Shown piece by piece: positions 25,202 to 33,468 of a stretch of DNA of 64,000 bases (its first letter is position 1; each line of letters opens with the position of its first letter). The notes under the pieces were generated by a model, which saw only the letters and a program-made list of their open reading frames with translations, was not told where the DNA came from and did no database searches. This DNA comes from Kiritimatiellia bacterium (lineage in GTDB: Bacteria; Verrucomicrobiota; Kiritimatiellia; JAFGHX01): assembly GCA_016929905.1 (NCBI GenBank), contig JAFGHX010000401.1:1-64000 (forward strand). The letters are read 5' to 3'. The position numbers and the translations under genes are program-made.

Positions 25202-25777
25202 ATGAACCGCCGTGAAGGACTCACGTTGGAGAACTGCAAAAACTTCCAGCCCGAGGATTTCCTGGTGCGGCTCGACAGGAAGGAGGGGATCCCGCCGCAC
25301 GTCGCCGAGATCCTCGATCCGCCGCCTACCCCGCATTTCGCCCATTTCGACCTGCCGGCGGGGCTGGAGGTGAAGCTTCACTTTCACGATTACGACGAGC
25401 ACTGGATGTTCGCCTCCGGCACCAGCGATGCCAGGATCCGGCTGCCGGACGGGCGTTCGTTGGCGTTTGAAACATGTCCCGGCCTCATGGTGGTGACGCC
25501 AAAGGGGCTCGAGCACGGCCACGTGCTGCGCACGCCCATGACGGGATTCGAGATGATCGGCGCCCGCCGCGACGGGGTGCGGCCGGGGCATTTGTACCGG
25601 GAGGTGTCATTCCAGAAGACGCGTTGTGCGTGGAGTAGGGGGCGGGCGTGCCCGCCCCGGGTCACGTGCGGACGTGTCCGCCATAGCTCGATAGAGCGAC
25701 GGCGGAAACACGTGACCCTACCCGGACAACGGCGCGATGCCAGCAAAAGGGAGGACAGACCATGCCAAAGCCAGTGA
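25202..25777 (+). CDS. Cupin-fold protein with repeat-derived C-terminus
   Basis: From the ATG at 25202 (MNRREGLTLE). Residues 40-135 form a single cupin: LHFHDYDEHWMFASG (metal-binding H/E) and TPKGLEHGHVL. From about residue 145 the frame enters two hairpin repeats (25640-25718) and encodes R/C-rich sequence unlike a folded protein, ending after the next start at 25762. The native protein probably ended near 25630 and its stop was displaced by the repeats. Likely an isomerase or binding protein for the cluster substrate. Confidence 0.65.
   Translation: MNRREGLTLENCKNFQPEDFLVRLDRKEGIPPHVAEILDPPPTPHFAHFDLPAGLEVKLHFHDYDEHWMFASGTSDARIRLPDGRSLAFETCPGLMVVTPKGLEHGHVLRTPMTGFEMIGARRDGVRPGHLYREVSFQKTRCAWSRGRACPPRVTCGRVRHSSIERRRKHVTLPGQRRDASKREDRPCQSQ
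25640..25718. repeat. Two adjacent hairpin repeats in the cupin 3' end
   Basis: The first is GGGCGGGC-GT-GCCCGCCC (25640-25657). The second pairs GGGTCACGTG (25659-25668) with CACGTGACCC (25709-25718) and contains TAGCTCGATAGAGCGA in its loop. They overlap the end of the cupin frame and precede the aminotransferase gene. Confidence 0.75.
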
Positions 25778-27153
25778 GACACTACGGAGCGGAAGAGAAG
25801 AGGAATTTGTGCAAAGTGATCGACGGCGGCAACTTCGCGCATCACCGCGGCGGGTTCATCGATCAGTTCGAGCGTGACTTCGAGAAAGCGCTCGGCGCAC
25901 GGCACGCCATTGCCGGCTCGACGGCCATGGTGCTGATGCACGCGATCCCGGGCGCGATCGGCGCGGGCGCGGGCGACGAGATCATCTGCGATCCCGTCGT
26001 CCAGTTCCACGGCATCGCCTGCCTGCACGGGAACGTTGTACCCGTCTGGGCCGACGTACGCCCGGACAACTTCCTCATGGACCCCGCATCCGCGGAGAAG
26101 AAGATCACGCGGCGGACCAAGGCTATCTGGGTCACGCACCTGTGGGGGTTTCCGGCGGAAGTCGACAAGCTCAGGAGAATTGCCGACAAGCACGGCCTCT
26201 ATCTGATCGAGGACTGCGCGCACGCCATGTTCCTCGATTACAAGGGCAAATACGTGGGCAATTGGGGCCATATCGGGACCTTCTCGTTCAATATGGGCAA
26301 GCATCTGGGCACCGGCGAAGGTGGGATGGCCATAACGAACGACGATACGCTTGACCGCGAGCTTCGCAAGCGAATCATCTTCGGCGAAAGCCCGCCCGAA
26401 CTGGCCAGCAATTACCGGATGACGGAATTCGCCGCCGCCGTTGGCGTCGTGCAACTGAGGAAGGTCCCCCGATACATTGCGAAATACCGCGAGGGGAAGA
26501 AATACATGGATGAAGCCGTGGAGAGGTGCGAATGGCTGCAGAAGCGCCTGCCGCCGAAGGGCGGCGGCGTTTCGCCGTATATGTATTCGGTCGTTTTCCG
26601 GGGCGAGGGCCGGGGGTATGCGCTGGGCGCCATGCGAAACGCGCTGAAGGCGTGCCGCCGGAACGGACACCGGTTCGGTGTGGGGTTCACGCAGCGGCCG
26701 GCGTACAAGTATGAGTTCTTCCGGGTCCCCAACGCCTACGGCCACAAGGGGTGCCCGTACGGCTGTCATCTGTACAAGGGCAAACTGGATTTCAGCGACG
26801 GCGCCTGTCCCGTGGCGGAGGACGTGATCCCCAGGTTGATCAACACCAGCAACATGTGTTCACCCTCCGACATGCGGGAGAAGGCGCGCGCGCTGCGCGA
26901 CGCCGTCAAGATGGTTGAATCCGGCGCCGCTCCTGCCGACGCCTACACGCCGCTGGAGACGCAGATACTGGACATCGTGGCGGCCCTGCAGCCGGTGAGC
27001 CCGGCAGTGGTTCGGGACAGACTGGCGCGCAAGCGGATCCACAAGCCGTTGGCCGAGGTCCTGGAGATCATGGAGCAACTGCGCAGCACGTTTCCGCGCA
27101 AGCTCTCGCACGCCGGGCCCGAACACTTCGCCTATCACGACTTGGCGCGGTGA
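25762..27153 (+). CDS. DegT/DnrJ/EryC1/StrS-family PLP aminotransferase
   Basis: 463 residues. A fold-type I aminotransferase acting on keto-sugars. The PLP lysine is in FSFNMGKHLGTGEGG (about residue 182), the cofactor Asp in LIEDCAHAMF (about 152), and GSTAMVLMHAIPGAIGAGAGDE is the phosphate-binding region. Typical members are 370-400 residues. Here about 65 extra C-terminal residues (TPLETQILDIVAAL to RSTFPRKL) look like a winged-helix-type domain. It ends the hydrolase/oxidoreductase cluster. Confidence 0.85.
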   Translation: MPKPVRHYGAEEKRNLCKVIDGGNFAHHRGGFIDQFERDFEKALGARHAIAGSTAMVLMHAIPGAIGAGAGDEIICDPVVQFHGIACLHGNVVPVWADVRPDNFLMDPASAEKKITRRTKAIWVTHLWGFPAEVDKLRRIADKHGLYLIEDCAHAMFLDYKGKYVGNWGHIGTFSFNMGKHLGTGEGGMAITNDDTLDRELRKRIIFGESPPELASNYRMTEFAAAVGVVQLRKVPRYIAKYREGKKYMDEAVERCEWLQKRLPPKGGGVSPYMYSVVFRGEGRGYALGAMRNALKACRRNGHRFGVGFTQRPAYKYEFFRVPNAYGHKGCPYGCHLYKGKLDFSDGACPVAEDVIPRLINTSNMCSPSDMREKARALRDAVKMVESGAAPADAYTPLETQILDIVAALQPVSPAVVRDRLARKRIHKPLAEVLEIMEQLRSTFPRKLSHAGPEHFAYHDLAR

Positions 27154-27182
27154 AGCGCGGCCGAAAACGTCCCGGCGCAGAG

Positions 27183-27205
27183 TAGAAGCGGCGTCTCGCC
27201 GCTTC
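27183..27205. repeat. REP-B hairpin between convergent genes
   Basis: AAGCGGCG-TCT-CGCCGCTT (27186-27204), a perfect 8-base stem preceded by GTAG. It lies between the convergent aminotransferase and P-type ATPase genes. The same element in opposite orientation is at 58161-58183, again between convergent genes. It may act as a bidirectional terminator. Confidence 0.7.
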
Positions 27206-27239
27206 GCCTTTCGCGAGGACGCGTTCGTTCACCCGGCGC

Positions 27240-29168
27240 TCACCGCGTGGCGGGTTCCTCGCCGGAGTCCTCCAACTCGTCCCCGGCGCGGAACAGGCGG
27301 GCGCTGTTGAACACGACGATGAGCGAGCCGACGTTGTGCAGGATCGCCGCCCGCACGGGTGTGAGCATGCCGAGCCCGGCCAGCGTCAGGCCGCCGATGA
27401 TGAAGAGGATGCCTACGGCCAGGTTCTGATAGATGGCGGCGCGCGCGCGGCGCGAGAGCCGCATCAGGAACGGCAGCCGCCGCAGGTCGTTGTTCATGAG
27501 GGCGACAGACGCGCTGTGAATCGCCACGTCGCTGCCGGCGGCGCCCATCGCGATGCCCGTGTCGCCCGCCGCGAGGGCGGGCGCGTCGTTCACCCCGTCG
27601 CCCACCACCGCCACGCGGAACCCTTTCGCCCGGACGGCATTCACGAATGCCACCTTGTCCTCCGGCAGCGCTTCGGGGCAGATGTCGGTGCAGCCGATTT
27701 CCGCGCCCACTCGCTTGGCCACGCCGGCGCGGTCGCCGGTGATCATGGAGATGGATCGGATCCCCTGCTCGCGCAGTTCGGCCAGCGCAGGGCGGGCTTC
27801 GGGCCGGACGCTGTCCTGCAGCCCGATCCAGCCGAGGTACTTCCCCTCGCAGGCGACGAACGTCATGCTGTGGCCCGCCGTCTCGTCTTCTTCGGCTTCC
27901 CGCAGCCGCGGATCGTCGAACCCGTTTTCCCGAAGCCACCCGGCGCGGCCCGCCACGACGAGCCGCCCGTCGACCTTGGCGCGGACGCCTTGGCCGGACG
28001 CTTCGCTGAAATGCGTGGGCTCCGGCACGGTTGTGCCCGCCTCCCGCGCCAGCGCCTGGATGGCCTGTGCCACCGGATGATTGCTGTACTTCTCCACGCC
28101 CGCCGCCACGGACACGAGATCCTGCGGCTTGACGCCGTCGGCCGGAGCCAGGCGCGAGACGCCCAGTTCCCCGCTGGTCAGGGTGCCGGTCTTGTCGAAG
28201 ACAAACGCGCTGATCCGCCCGGCGGCCTCCAGATCGGCAATGTTCTTCACGAGGATGCCGTGCCTGGCCGCGGCCGAGAGAGCCGCCACCATGGCTGTCG
28301 GAGTCGCCAGCACGAGGGCACAGGGGCATGACACCACCAGAATGCTGATGACGCGGCCGAACTCGTGGGCGAACAGCCATGCAAGCAGCGCGATCATGAG
28401 GATCAGCGGTGTGTAGTAGCCGACGTAGCGGTCGATAATCCGCATGATCGGCAGCCTGCTCTTTTCCGCCGCCAGAATCAGGTCCCGGACCCGGCCGAGC
28501 GTGGTGTCTTTGCCGACGTGCGTCACATCCACTTCCAGGACACCCGTCAGGTTCTGCGTGCCGGCAAAAACCTCGTCGCCCGGGCCCTTGTCCACCGGCA
28601 GCGATTCCCCGGTGATCGTCGCCTCGTTCAGGGTGGTTTGTCCCGTCACGATCGTCCCGTCGGCGGGCACCGCCTGGCCGGGCCGGATCCGAATGCGGTT
28701 CGCCTGCTGCAGCGCGGTGGCCGCGACCTGCACTTCGGTCCCGTCTTCGAGAACCTTGTTGGCCTTCGTGGGCGTCAGCCGGATCAGCGACTCGATCGAC
28801 GCGTGCGCCCCCTCCGCCGTGCGCGCCTCGATGACAAGCGCCGCCAGCATGAAGAACGAGACGATACCGGCCGTGCGGTAATCGCCCTGCGCAAAGGAAG
28901 CGAGTACCGCCAGGGCGACCAGCTCGTTCATGTGCAGCTTCCCGCGCAGCAGATCGCGGACCGCCATCCCCAGAATGGGCGCGGCCAGCAGCACGGCGCC
29001 GAGCGCCGCGCTCACCTCGCTGACCAGGCGGTTGTCGCTGTAAAGCCGGTCCGCGATGTAGGCGTTCAGCACAAAAGCCGTGCCGAGCAGAACCCACAGC
29101 AGCAGCGCCGCCGCGCGCTGGCCGCGCGGTCGCCTGCCCACGTCTTCACTTGGTCCGCGTACCAACAT
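27240..29168 (-). CDS. Heavy-metal-translocating P1B-type ATPase
   Basis: 642 residues in the inner membrane. The metal-site motif SCPCALVLATPTAM (CPC) is in a membrane helix. DKTGTLTSGEL has the phosphorylated Asp, TGESLPVDKG is the actuator TGE, YSNHPVAQAI is the HP motif, and GDGVNDAPALAAGDTGIAMG is the hinge. There is no N-terminal HMA metal-binding domain; the protein starts with about 20 charged residues before the first helices. The CPC motif fits export of Zn/Cd/Pb or Cu, and the specificity cannot be decided here. It is last in the SPFH run. Confidence 0.9.
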   Translation of the reverse strand: MLVRGPSEDVGRRPRGQRAAALLLWVLLGTAFVLNAYIADRLYSDNRLVSEVSAALGAVLLAAPILGMAVRDLLRGKLHMNELVALAVLASFAQGDYRTAGIVSFFMLAALVIEARTAEGAHASIESLIRLTPTKANKVLEDGTEVQVAATALQQANRIRIRPGQAVPADGTIVTGQTTLNEATITGESLPVDKGPGDEVFAGTQNLTGVLEVDVTHVGKDTTLGRVRDLILAAEKSRLPIMRIIDRYVGYYTPLILMIALLAWLFAHEFGRVISILVVSCPCALVLATPTAMVAALSAAARHGILVKNIADLEAAGRISAFVFDKTGTLTSGELGVSRLAPADGVKPQDLVSVAAGVEKYSNHPVAQAIQALAREAGTTVPEPTHFSEASGQGVRAKVDGRLVVAGRAGWLRENGFDDPRLREAEEDETAGHSMTFVACEGKYLGWIGLQDSVRPEARPALAELREQGIRSISMITGDRAGVAKRVGAEIGCTDICPEALPEDKVAFVNAVRAKGFRVAVVGDGVNDAPALAAGDTGIAMGAAGSDVAIHSASVALMNNDLRRLPFLMRLSRRARAAIYQNLAVGILFIIGGLTLAGLGMLTPVRAAILHNVGSLIVVFNSARLFRAGDELEDSGEEPATR

Positions 29169-29205
29169 AAGCCACTAACCTGAGTGTATTCACGTCGGGG
29201 TGCAC

Positions 29206-30369
29206 TTAGTATTCAAAGACGGTGTCTTTCCACGCTTTCTCTTCGCCCGATTCACCCGGCGTTTCCTCCGGCTCCAGGCTCCGGGTGCGGGGTTTTTCTG
29301 CCCACGGTTTCGGTTTTTCCGGGCTGACCAGAATGCGCAGCTCCTGTTTGCCGTCCGGGTCGCGCCGCACGACGTATTTCTGGTCCACCCCCGCGAGCAC
29401 GCGCCGCAACGTATCCTGGAGCAGGGTTTGCGTGATAATCTCCGGTTGGGCCGCGAACTTCGCGTATATCTGGGTGAAGTAGGCGGCGTCAGCGCTGATT
29501 TCCCTCACAAGCCGGTTCCGATAGACCTCGGCGTCCGCGACAAGCCTGGCTTTCCGGCCCTGCGCCTCGTTCACGCGCCGCGCCGCATAGGTTCGGGCCT
29601 TGTTGATCTTCTCGCTGCGTTCCTGCTCCGCCTGCACGACCGCGTCGAACGCGGCGCGCACCTGGCGCGGCGCGCTGGGTTCAAGCAGGTATACGCTCTT
29701 GATACGGACTCCGAGCTGGAGCATCTCGCACCGGTTCCGGAGCATGGCCTCCACGCCGCGCCGGAAGCGTTCCACTTCCGTCCGGTGCGCGCAGTCGACG
29801 GGCGTCGAGGCACACACCGCGACTGCCGCATGATCGAGCTCGTTGTGGAGCAGGCGGTCCATGTCGTGCATGCGGAACCGCCAGGCCTCCGGGTCCTCAA
29901 CGGTGTATTCCAGCGCCCATTTCGCATGCAGAATGTTGGCATCGCCCGTAAGCATGTACCCGTCGCGGCCCGGGCGAAGCCACGGATCGAGCGGCATCTC
30001 GAGCACGCCCTGTTTCCGGTCCGCATACCAGAACGTGTCCGAACGGATCGTTCGAAGGCGGGTCGTGGGGACCCGCACGACCTCCTCCACCGGGTACGGG
30101 CAGGCCAGGTGCACGCCCGGGCCCAGTACCCGCGCCCCGTCCCGCTCGGTCACCTTGCCGAACCGGAGCACGAACGCGACCTCATGCTGCGGCACCGTGA
30201 AGACCGAGGACCGCACGAGGTAGCCCGCAAACGAGAGGAAGATCAGCCAGCGCAGGATGCGGAAGGTCCCGCCCAGCGCGCTCGCCAGAGCGCGGGACGC
30301 ATCATCCTCCCGCTCCGCCCGCCGGTCTGCCGTCGGCTCGGCCGTTGTCTTGTCGTCTGCTTCGCTCAT
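29206..30369 (-). CDS. SPFH protein, HflK-like
   Basis: 387 residues from the ATG at 30369 (MSEADDKTTA); eight earlier in-frame codons are less likely. Charged N-tail, one membrane helix (LRWLIFLSFAGYLVRSSVF), then an SPFH/band-7 domain (FTVPQHEVAFVLRFGKV, ARVLGPGVHLACPYP) and a long coiled coil rich in A/E/R (residues 250-320). HflK and HflC cap the FtsH protease. It follows an HflC-like gene by 84 bases, but the order and the third SPFH protein differ from the classic hflK-hflC pair. Confidence 0.82.
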   Translation of the reverse strand: MSEADDKTTAEPTADRRAEREDDASRALASALGGTFRILRWLIFLSFAGYLVRSSVFTVPQHEVAFVLRFGKVTERDGARVLGPGVHLACPYPVEEVVRVPTTRLRTIRSDTFWYADRKQGVLEMPLDPWLRPGRDGYMLTGDANILHAKWALEYTVEDPEAWRFRMHDMDRLLHNELDHAAVAVCASTPVDCAHRTEVERFRRGVEAMLRNRCEMLQLGVRIKSVYLLEPSAPRQVRAAFDAVVQAEQERSEKINKARTYAARRVNEAQGRKARLVADAEVYRNRLVREISADAAYFTQIYAKFAAQPEIITQTLLQDTLRRVLAGVDQKYVVRRDPDGKQELRILVSPEKPKPWAEKPRTRSLEPEETPGESGEEKAWKDTVFEY

Positions 30370-30453
30370 AACCTGCAACTTGAAACCCGACACCTGGTAC
30401 CTGCACCGGCCCTTGGATCCGGCGCCGAGGCGCGCTTGACCGCTGCCGGTTCC

Positions 30454-31374
30454 CTACTTCGGCGGCTGCTTGGGCTGAGTTTCGGGCGCCGGCAGCGCCT
30501 TCTGGCCGCGCAACAGATCGTAGGGGACCGTGTCCGTATCCAGAATGACGGTGGATTTCTCCTTCATCGTCTCCTGCAACGCCTCCAGTTTGCGCAGGAA
30601 CATAGCCAGCTCCGGATGCTTCTCGAAGACGGCGTAGTACTCCGCCGCCGTCGCGTCGCCCTCCGCCTTGATGCGTTTGGCGCTCGCTTCGGCCTCGGCG
30701 AGCAGGCTTTTCGCCTCCTTGTCCGCCTGCGCGCGAATGACCGTGGCTTCCTTCTCGCCGTCGGAGCGATATTTCACGGCGACGGATTCCCGCTCCTGGC
30801 GCATGCGCTTGAAGACCGCTTCGGTGGTGGATTCCGGCAGTCCGACCCTGCGGATGCCGAGCAGCGCGACATCCAGCCCGTACCGTTCGAGCGCTTCGGG
30901 CCGGACGGCGGCGAGAATTTCGTTCTCGATCTGGCCGAACTTGAGCTCCTGCGGATTCACGTTCACGAGGGCGGAGAACGCATGCTGCCCGACGACGCCG
31001 TTCTTGTAGTTGCGCAGGAGCCCCTCCAGCGCGCGTTCCGCCTCGGCGATGGTCCCGACCCGGGTAAAGAATTTGAGCGGGTCCTCGATCCGCCAGCCGG
31101 CATAGGCCATCAGGATGATGTTCCGACCGTCGCGCGTGAGGGTCTGCTCGAAATTCCCTTCCAGGCAGTGCACGCGCCGATCGAAGATGTGGCATCGTTG
31201 CGCCGGCCGCGGCCACTTGAAGCAGAGGCCGGGCTCGGTGATCGGATCCTCGGTCTTGCCCCACGTGGTGACGATGGCCACTTCGCCCGTGCGCACAACA
31301 AACACGACCTGAAGCAGCACGAAGACGGCAACGGCCAGCAGCCCGGCCAGAATCAACCACACTCTCGACTTCAT
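30454..31374 (-). CDS. hflC: SPFH protein, HflC-like
   Basis: 306 residues from the ATG at 31374 (MKSRVWLILA). One N-terminal membrane helix (LAGLLAVAVFVLLQVVFVV), then a band-7 domain (VRTGEVAIVTTWGKTEDPI, GNFEQTLTRDGRNIILMAY). Coiled coil with ADKEAKSLLAEAEASAKRIK and an HflC-style end (AEYYAVFEKHPELAMFLRKL). It should form a periplasmic membrane complex with the flanking SPFH proteins. The C-terminal tail is proline-rich and short. Confidence 0.85.
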   Translation of the reverse strand: MKSRVWLILAGLLAVAVFVLLQVVFVVRTGEVAIVTTWGKTEDPITEPGLCFKWPRPAQRCHIFDRRVHCLEGNFEQTLTRDGRNIILMAYAGWRIEDPLKFFTRVGTIAEAERALEGLLRNYKNGVVGQHAFSALVNVNPQELKFGQIENEILAAVRPEALERYGLDVALLGIRRVGLPESTTEAVFKRMRQERESVAVKYRSDGEKEATVIRAQADKEAKSLLAEAEASAKRIKAEGDATAAEYYAVFEKHPELAMFLRKLEALQETMKEKSTVILDTDTVPYDLLRGQKALPAPETQPKQPPK

Positions 31375-31483
31375 GATGTCTTCCTCGCATCCGATCGCGC
31401 TCGCCGCGCGCGATCTTGCATTCGTAATCGGCCGTCTTCTATTCCACGGCAATTCTCATTATGGCGGCGCCCCGGTGAAATCC

Positions 31484-31543
31484 GTTCGTAGTCAAGCCCG
31501 TTCAGCCGTCGGCTGATCGGCCTCCGGCCGAAAAGGCTGTCCG
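31484..31543. repeat. Dispersed two-hairpin repeat (matches 17-78)
   Basis: Read on the minus strand, it contains CGGCC-G-GAGGCCG-like and TCAGCC-loop-GGCTGA hairpins followed by ACGGGCTTGACTACGAAC. Bases 22-78 have the same order, with the stems kept while the loop bases differ. It fills the end of the gap between the polytopic SPFH gene and hflC. Confidence 0.7.
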
Positions 31544-33448
31544 TTAATCGGGCCCCGTATCGAAAATCGGCGGCGCCTTCACGCCCGTATCGAACAGGTC
31601 CAACGTCTCGGTCTCGTCGAATCGCAACTGGATCACTTCCGAGGTCGGCTTGACGGTCATGATGAATTTCCGGACCCCGGTCAGCGTTTCCTGCAGGGCT
31701 TGCAGATAGGTGCGCATTCTGAAGACCGTGGGTGAACGCGCGAAGGATTCGAGCTGTTTCAGGAACCGGTCGGCTTCGGCGGCCGAGACCGTGACGCGCT
31801 CCTTACGATAACCTTCGGCCGCCGCTACGGTCGCCTTCGACGCCGCCTCGGCCGCGGGCAGCGTGCGCCGCGCGTAGGTGTGCGCCTCCAGGACGAGCGC
31901 TTCCTTCTCTTCCAGCGCGCCGACAACCGACTCGAAGGCATCCGCCACCTGGACCGGCGGATGCACGCCCTGCATGCCGACGAACAGAACCCGTATGCCC
32001 AGCTTCAGGCGGTCGGCTTCCGCCTGAATAGCCGCCTGCAACGCGTGCGACGTCTCCATCTGGCCGGGCCCCATCACGTCGAACAGATCCTTGCCGACCG
32101 CCTCCAGAGAAACCGAGCGGGTCGCCACGTCCGCGAGGACGCGTTGCGGGTTGGAGTAGTTGTAGGCGAACGCGTAGATGTTGGTGACGACGTATTCGAC
32201 CGGCACATTGACGTTCAGCAGACTGACGGGGACGGCTTCCTCCTCGGTCGTGTCCGCGCCAGAGAGAAACCGCAACGTCTTGTCCTCGCGGCTCGCCACG
32301 AGGAAACGGTCCTCCCGTTTGAAGTGGGGGATGGTCCAGACGAGCACCTCCGGCATCTGCTCGTCCCATTCGAACCCCACGTACAGCCGTTGGATCCGCT
32401 TGGTCGGGAAGCGGCGCACCGTCTCGAACGGCCAGGGCAGCTTCAGATGGGCGCCGCTGGTCAGGTGCCAACCGTTCTCGACCGGGCGGCCGAATCGTTC
32501 CAGGATGGCTTCTTCATCGGGGCCCAACAGCACGAAGCAGGAGAGCAGATACAGGGCCACCAACTGGAAGATGATCAGGGGCACCAACGCCGAGGCCAGG
32601 AACCGGTAGAACCATGTTTCCGAAATCTTGAACCCGAACTGGTAGTCGAGCGTCTCCGCCGCCGTCTTCGTCCACGAAGAGGGATCGACCAGGAGCCGCG
32701 CGATCCCGCTTTCGCAGGAGGACGGGTGCATGCCCTTGGCCCGGCGCGGGCGGTAGAAAGTCCAGACAAACGCGAGCAGGTTCTCGACCGCCATGGCGCC
32801 GAGCAATCCCGCCAGGGCGAGCCCGGCGATTCTATCGATCGGCGGATACGCGCGCTCGGCGAGCAGGGCGACGGCGGCGGCCGCGAAACACAACAGGCCG
32901 CACAGGCCGGCCAAGGCGGCAGGCGCTCGAAGCAGGCGGCTCTCCCGCGCCGGCAACCGCGCCATGTTCAGCCCGTAGCGGCTGAGCACAAACAGGACGA
33001 AGGCCTGGCCGCCGAGCAAGGCCGCGGCGAGTTGATGTTGCGCCGGGTCCGGGGCGGGCGCGCGCAATGCGCCATAGAGCCACCAGGCCAACGCGGCCTG
33101 CGCGGCCGCCAGAACGGGCGCCACCACCGGCACCACGAAACGTTCCATCTGCCGGCGGCTGTACGCGATAGCGAGCGGGACGTCTTCGCCCGGCCCCGCG
33201 GCGAACAGGGTGCGCTCTTTCTGCTCTTTTCGCGCCAGTTCCTCGTCCCGGGCCTCCTCCTGCGCCAGCCGGCGCATACGCGCGCGAAGCGCGGCAAACA
33301 GCGACACGACCACGGCGCCCACAAAGTGCGGCAATAGCGCCTGCACCGTCAGCAGTTGCGTGCGGCGCCACAACAACGCGTTGACGCAGAGGCAGCCGAG
33401 CGCCGTCAGCCCCGTCAGCAGAGCGATCTTTTCGTTGCGTTTGTCCAT
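31544..33448 (-). CDS. Polytopic SPFH protein (HflK-like with N-terminal membrane domain)
   Basis: 634 residues, about 250 longer than HflK. The N-terminal 310 residues hold about seven predicted membrane segments (for example near 9-27, 107-130, 142-160, 176-195, 205-228 and 285-310). The C-terminal half is a band-7 domain (LLGPDEEAILERFGRPV, LKLPWPFETVRRFPTKRIQR), a coiled coil (AHTYARRTLPAAEAASKATV) and an HflK-like YLQALQETLTGVRKFIM. It is upstream of the two shorter SPFH genes. Function is probably in a three-component membrane protease-modulator assembly. Confidence 0.8.
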   Translation of the reverse strand: MDKRNEKIALLTGLTALGCLCVNALLWRRTQLLTVQALLPHFVGAVVVSLFAALRARMRRLAQEEARDEELARKEQKERTLFAAGPGEDVPLAIAYSRRQMERFVVPVVAPVLAAAQAALAWWLYGALRAPAPDPAQHQLAAALLGGQAFVLFVLSRYGLNMARLPARESRLLRAPAALAGLCGLLCFAAAAVALLAERAYPPIDRIAGLALAGLLGAMAVENLLAFVWTFYRPRRAKGMHPSSCESGIARLLVDPSSWTKTAAETLDYQFGFKISETWFYRFLASALVPLIIFQLVALYLLSCFVLLGPDEEAILERFGRPVENGWHLTSGAHLKLPWPFETVRRFPTKRIQRLYVGFEWDEQMPEVLVWTIPHFKREDRFLVASREDKTLRFLSGADTTEEEAVPVSLLNVNVPVEYVVTNIYAFAYNYSNPQRVLADVATRSVSLEAVGKDLFDVMGPGQMETSHALQAAIQAEADRLKLGIRVLFVGMQGVHPPVQVADAFESVVGALEEKEALVLEAHTYARRTLPAAEAASKATVAAAEGYRKERVTVSAAEADRFLKQLESFARSPTVFRMRTYLQALQETLTGVRKFIMTVKPTSEVIQLRFDETETLDLFDTGVKAPPIFDTGPD

Positions 33449-33468
33449 CGTCTAAAGTCGACTTCTCC

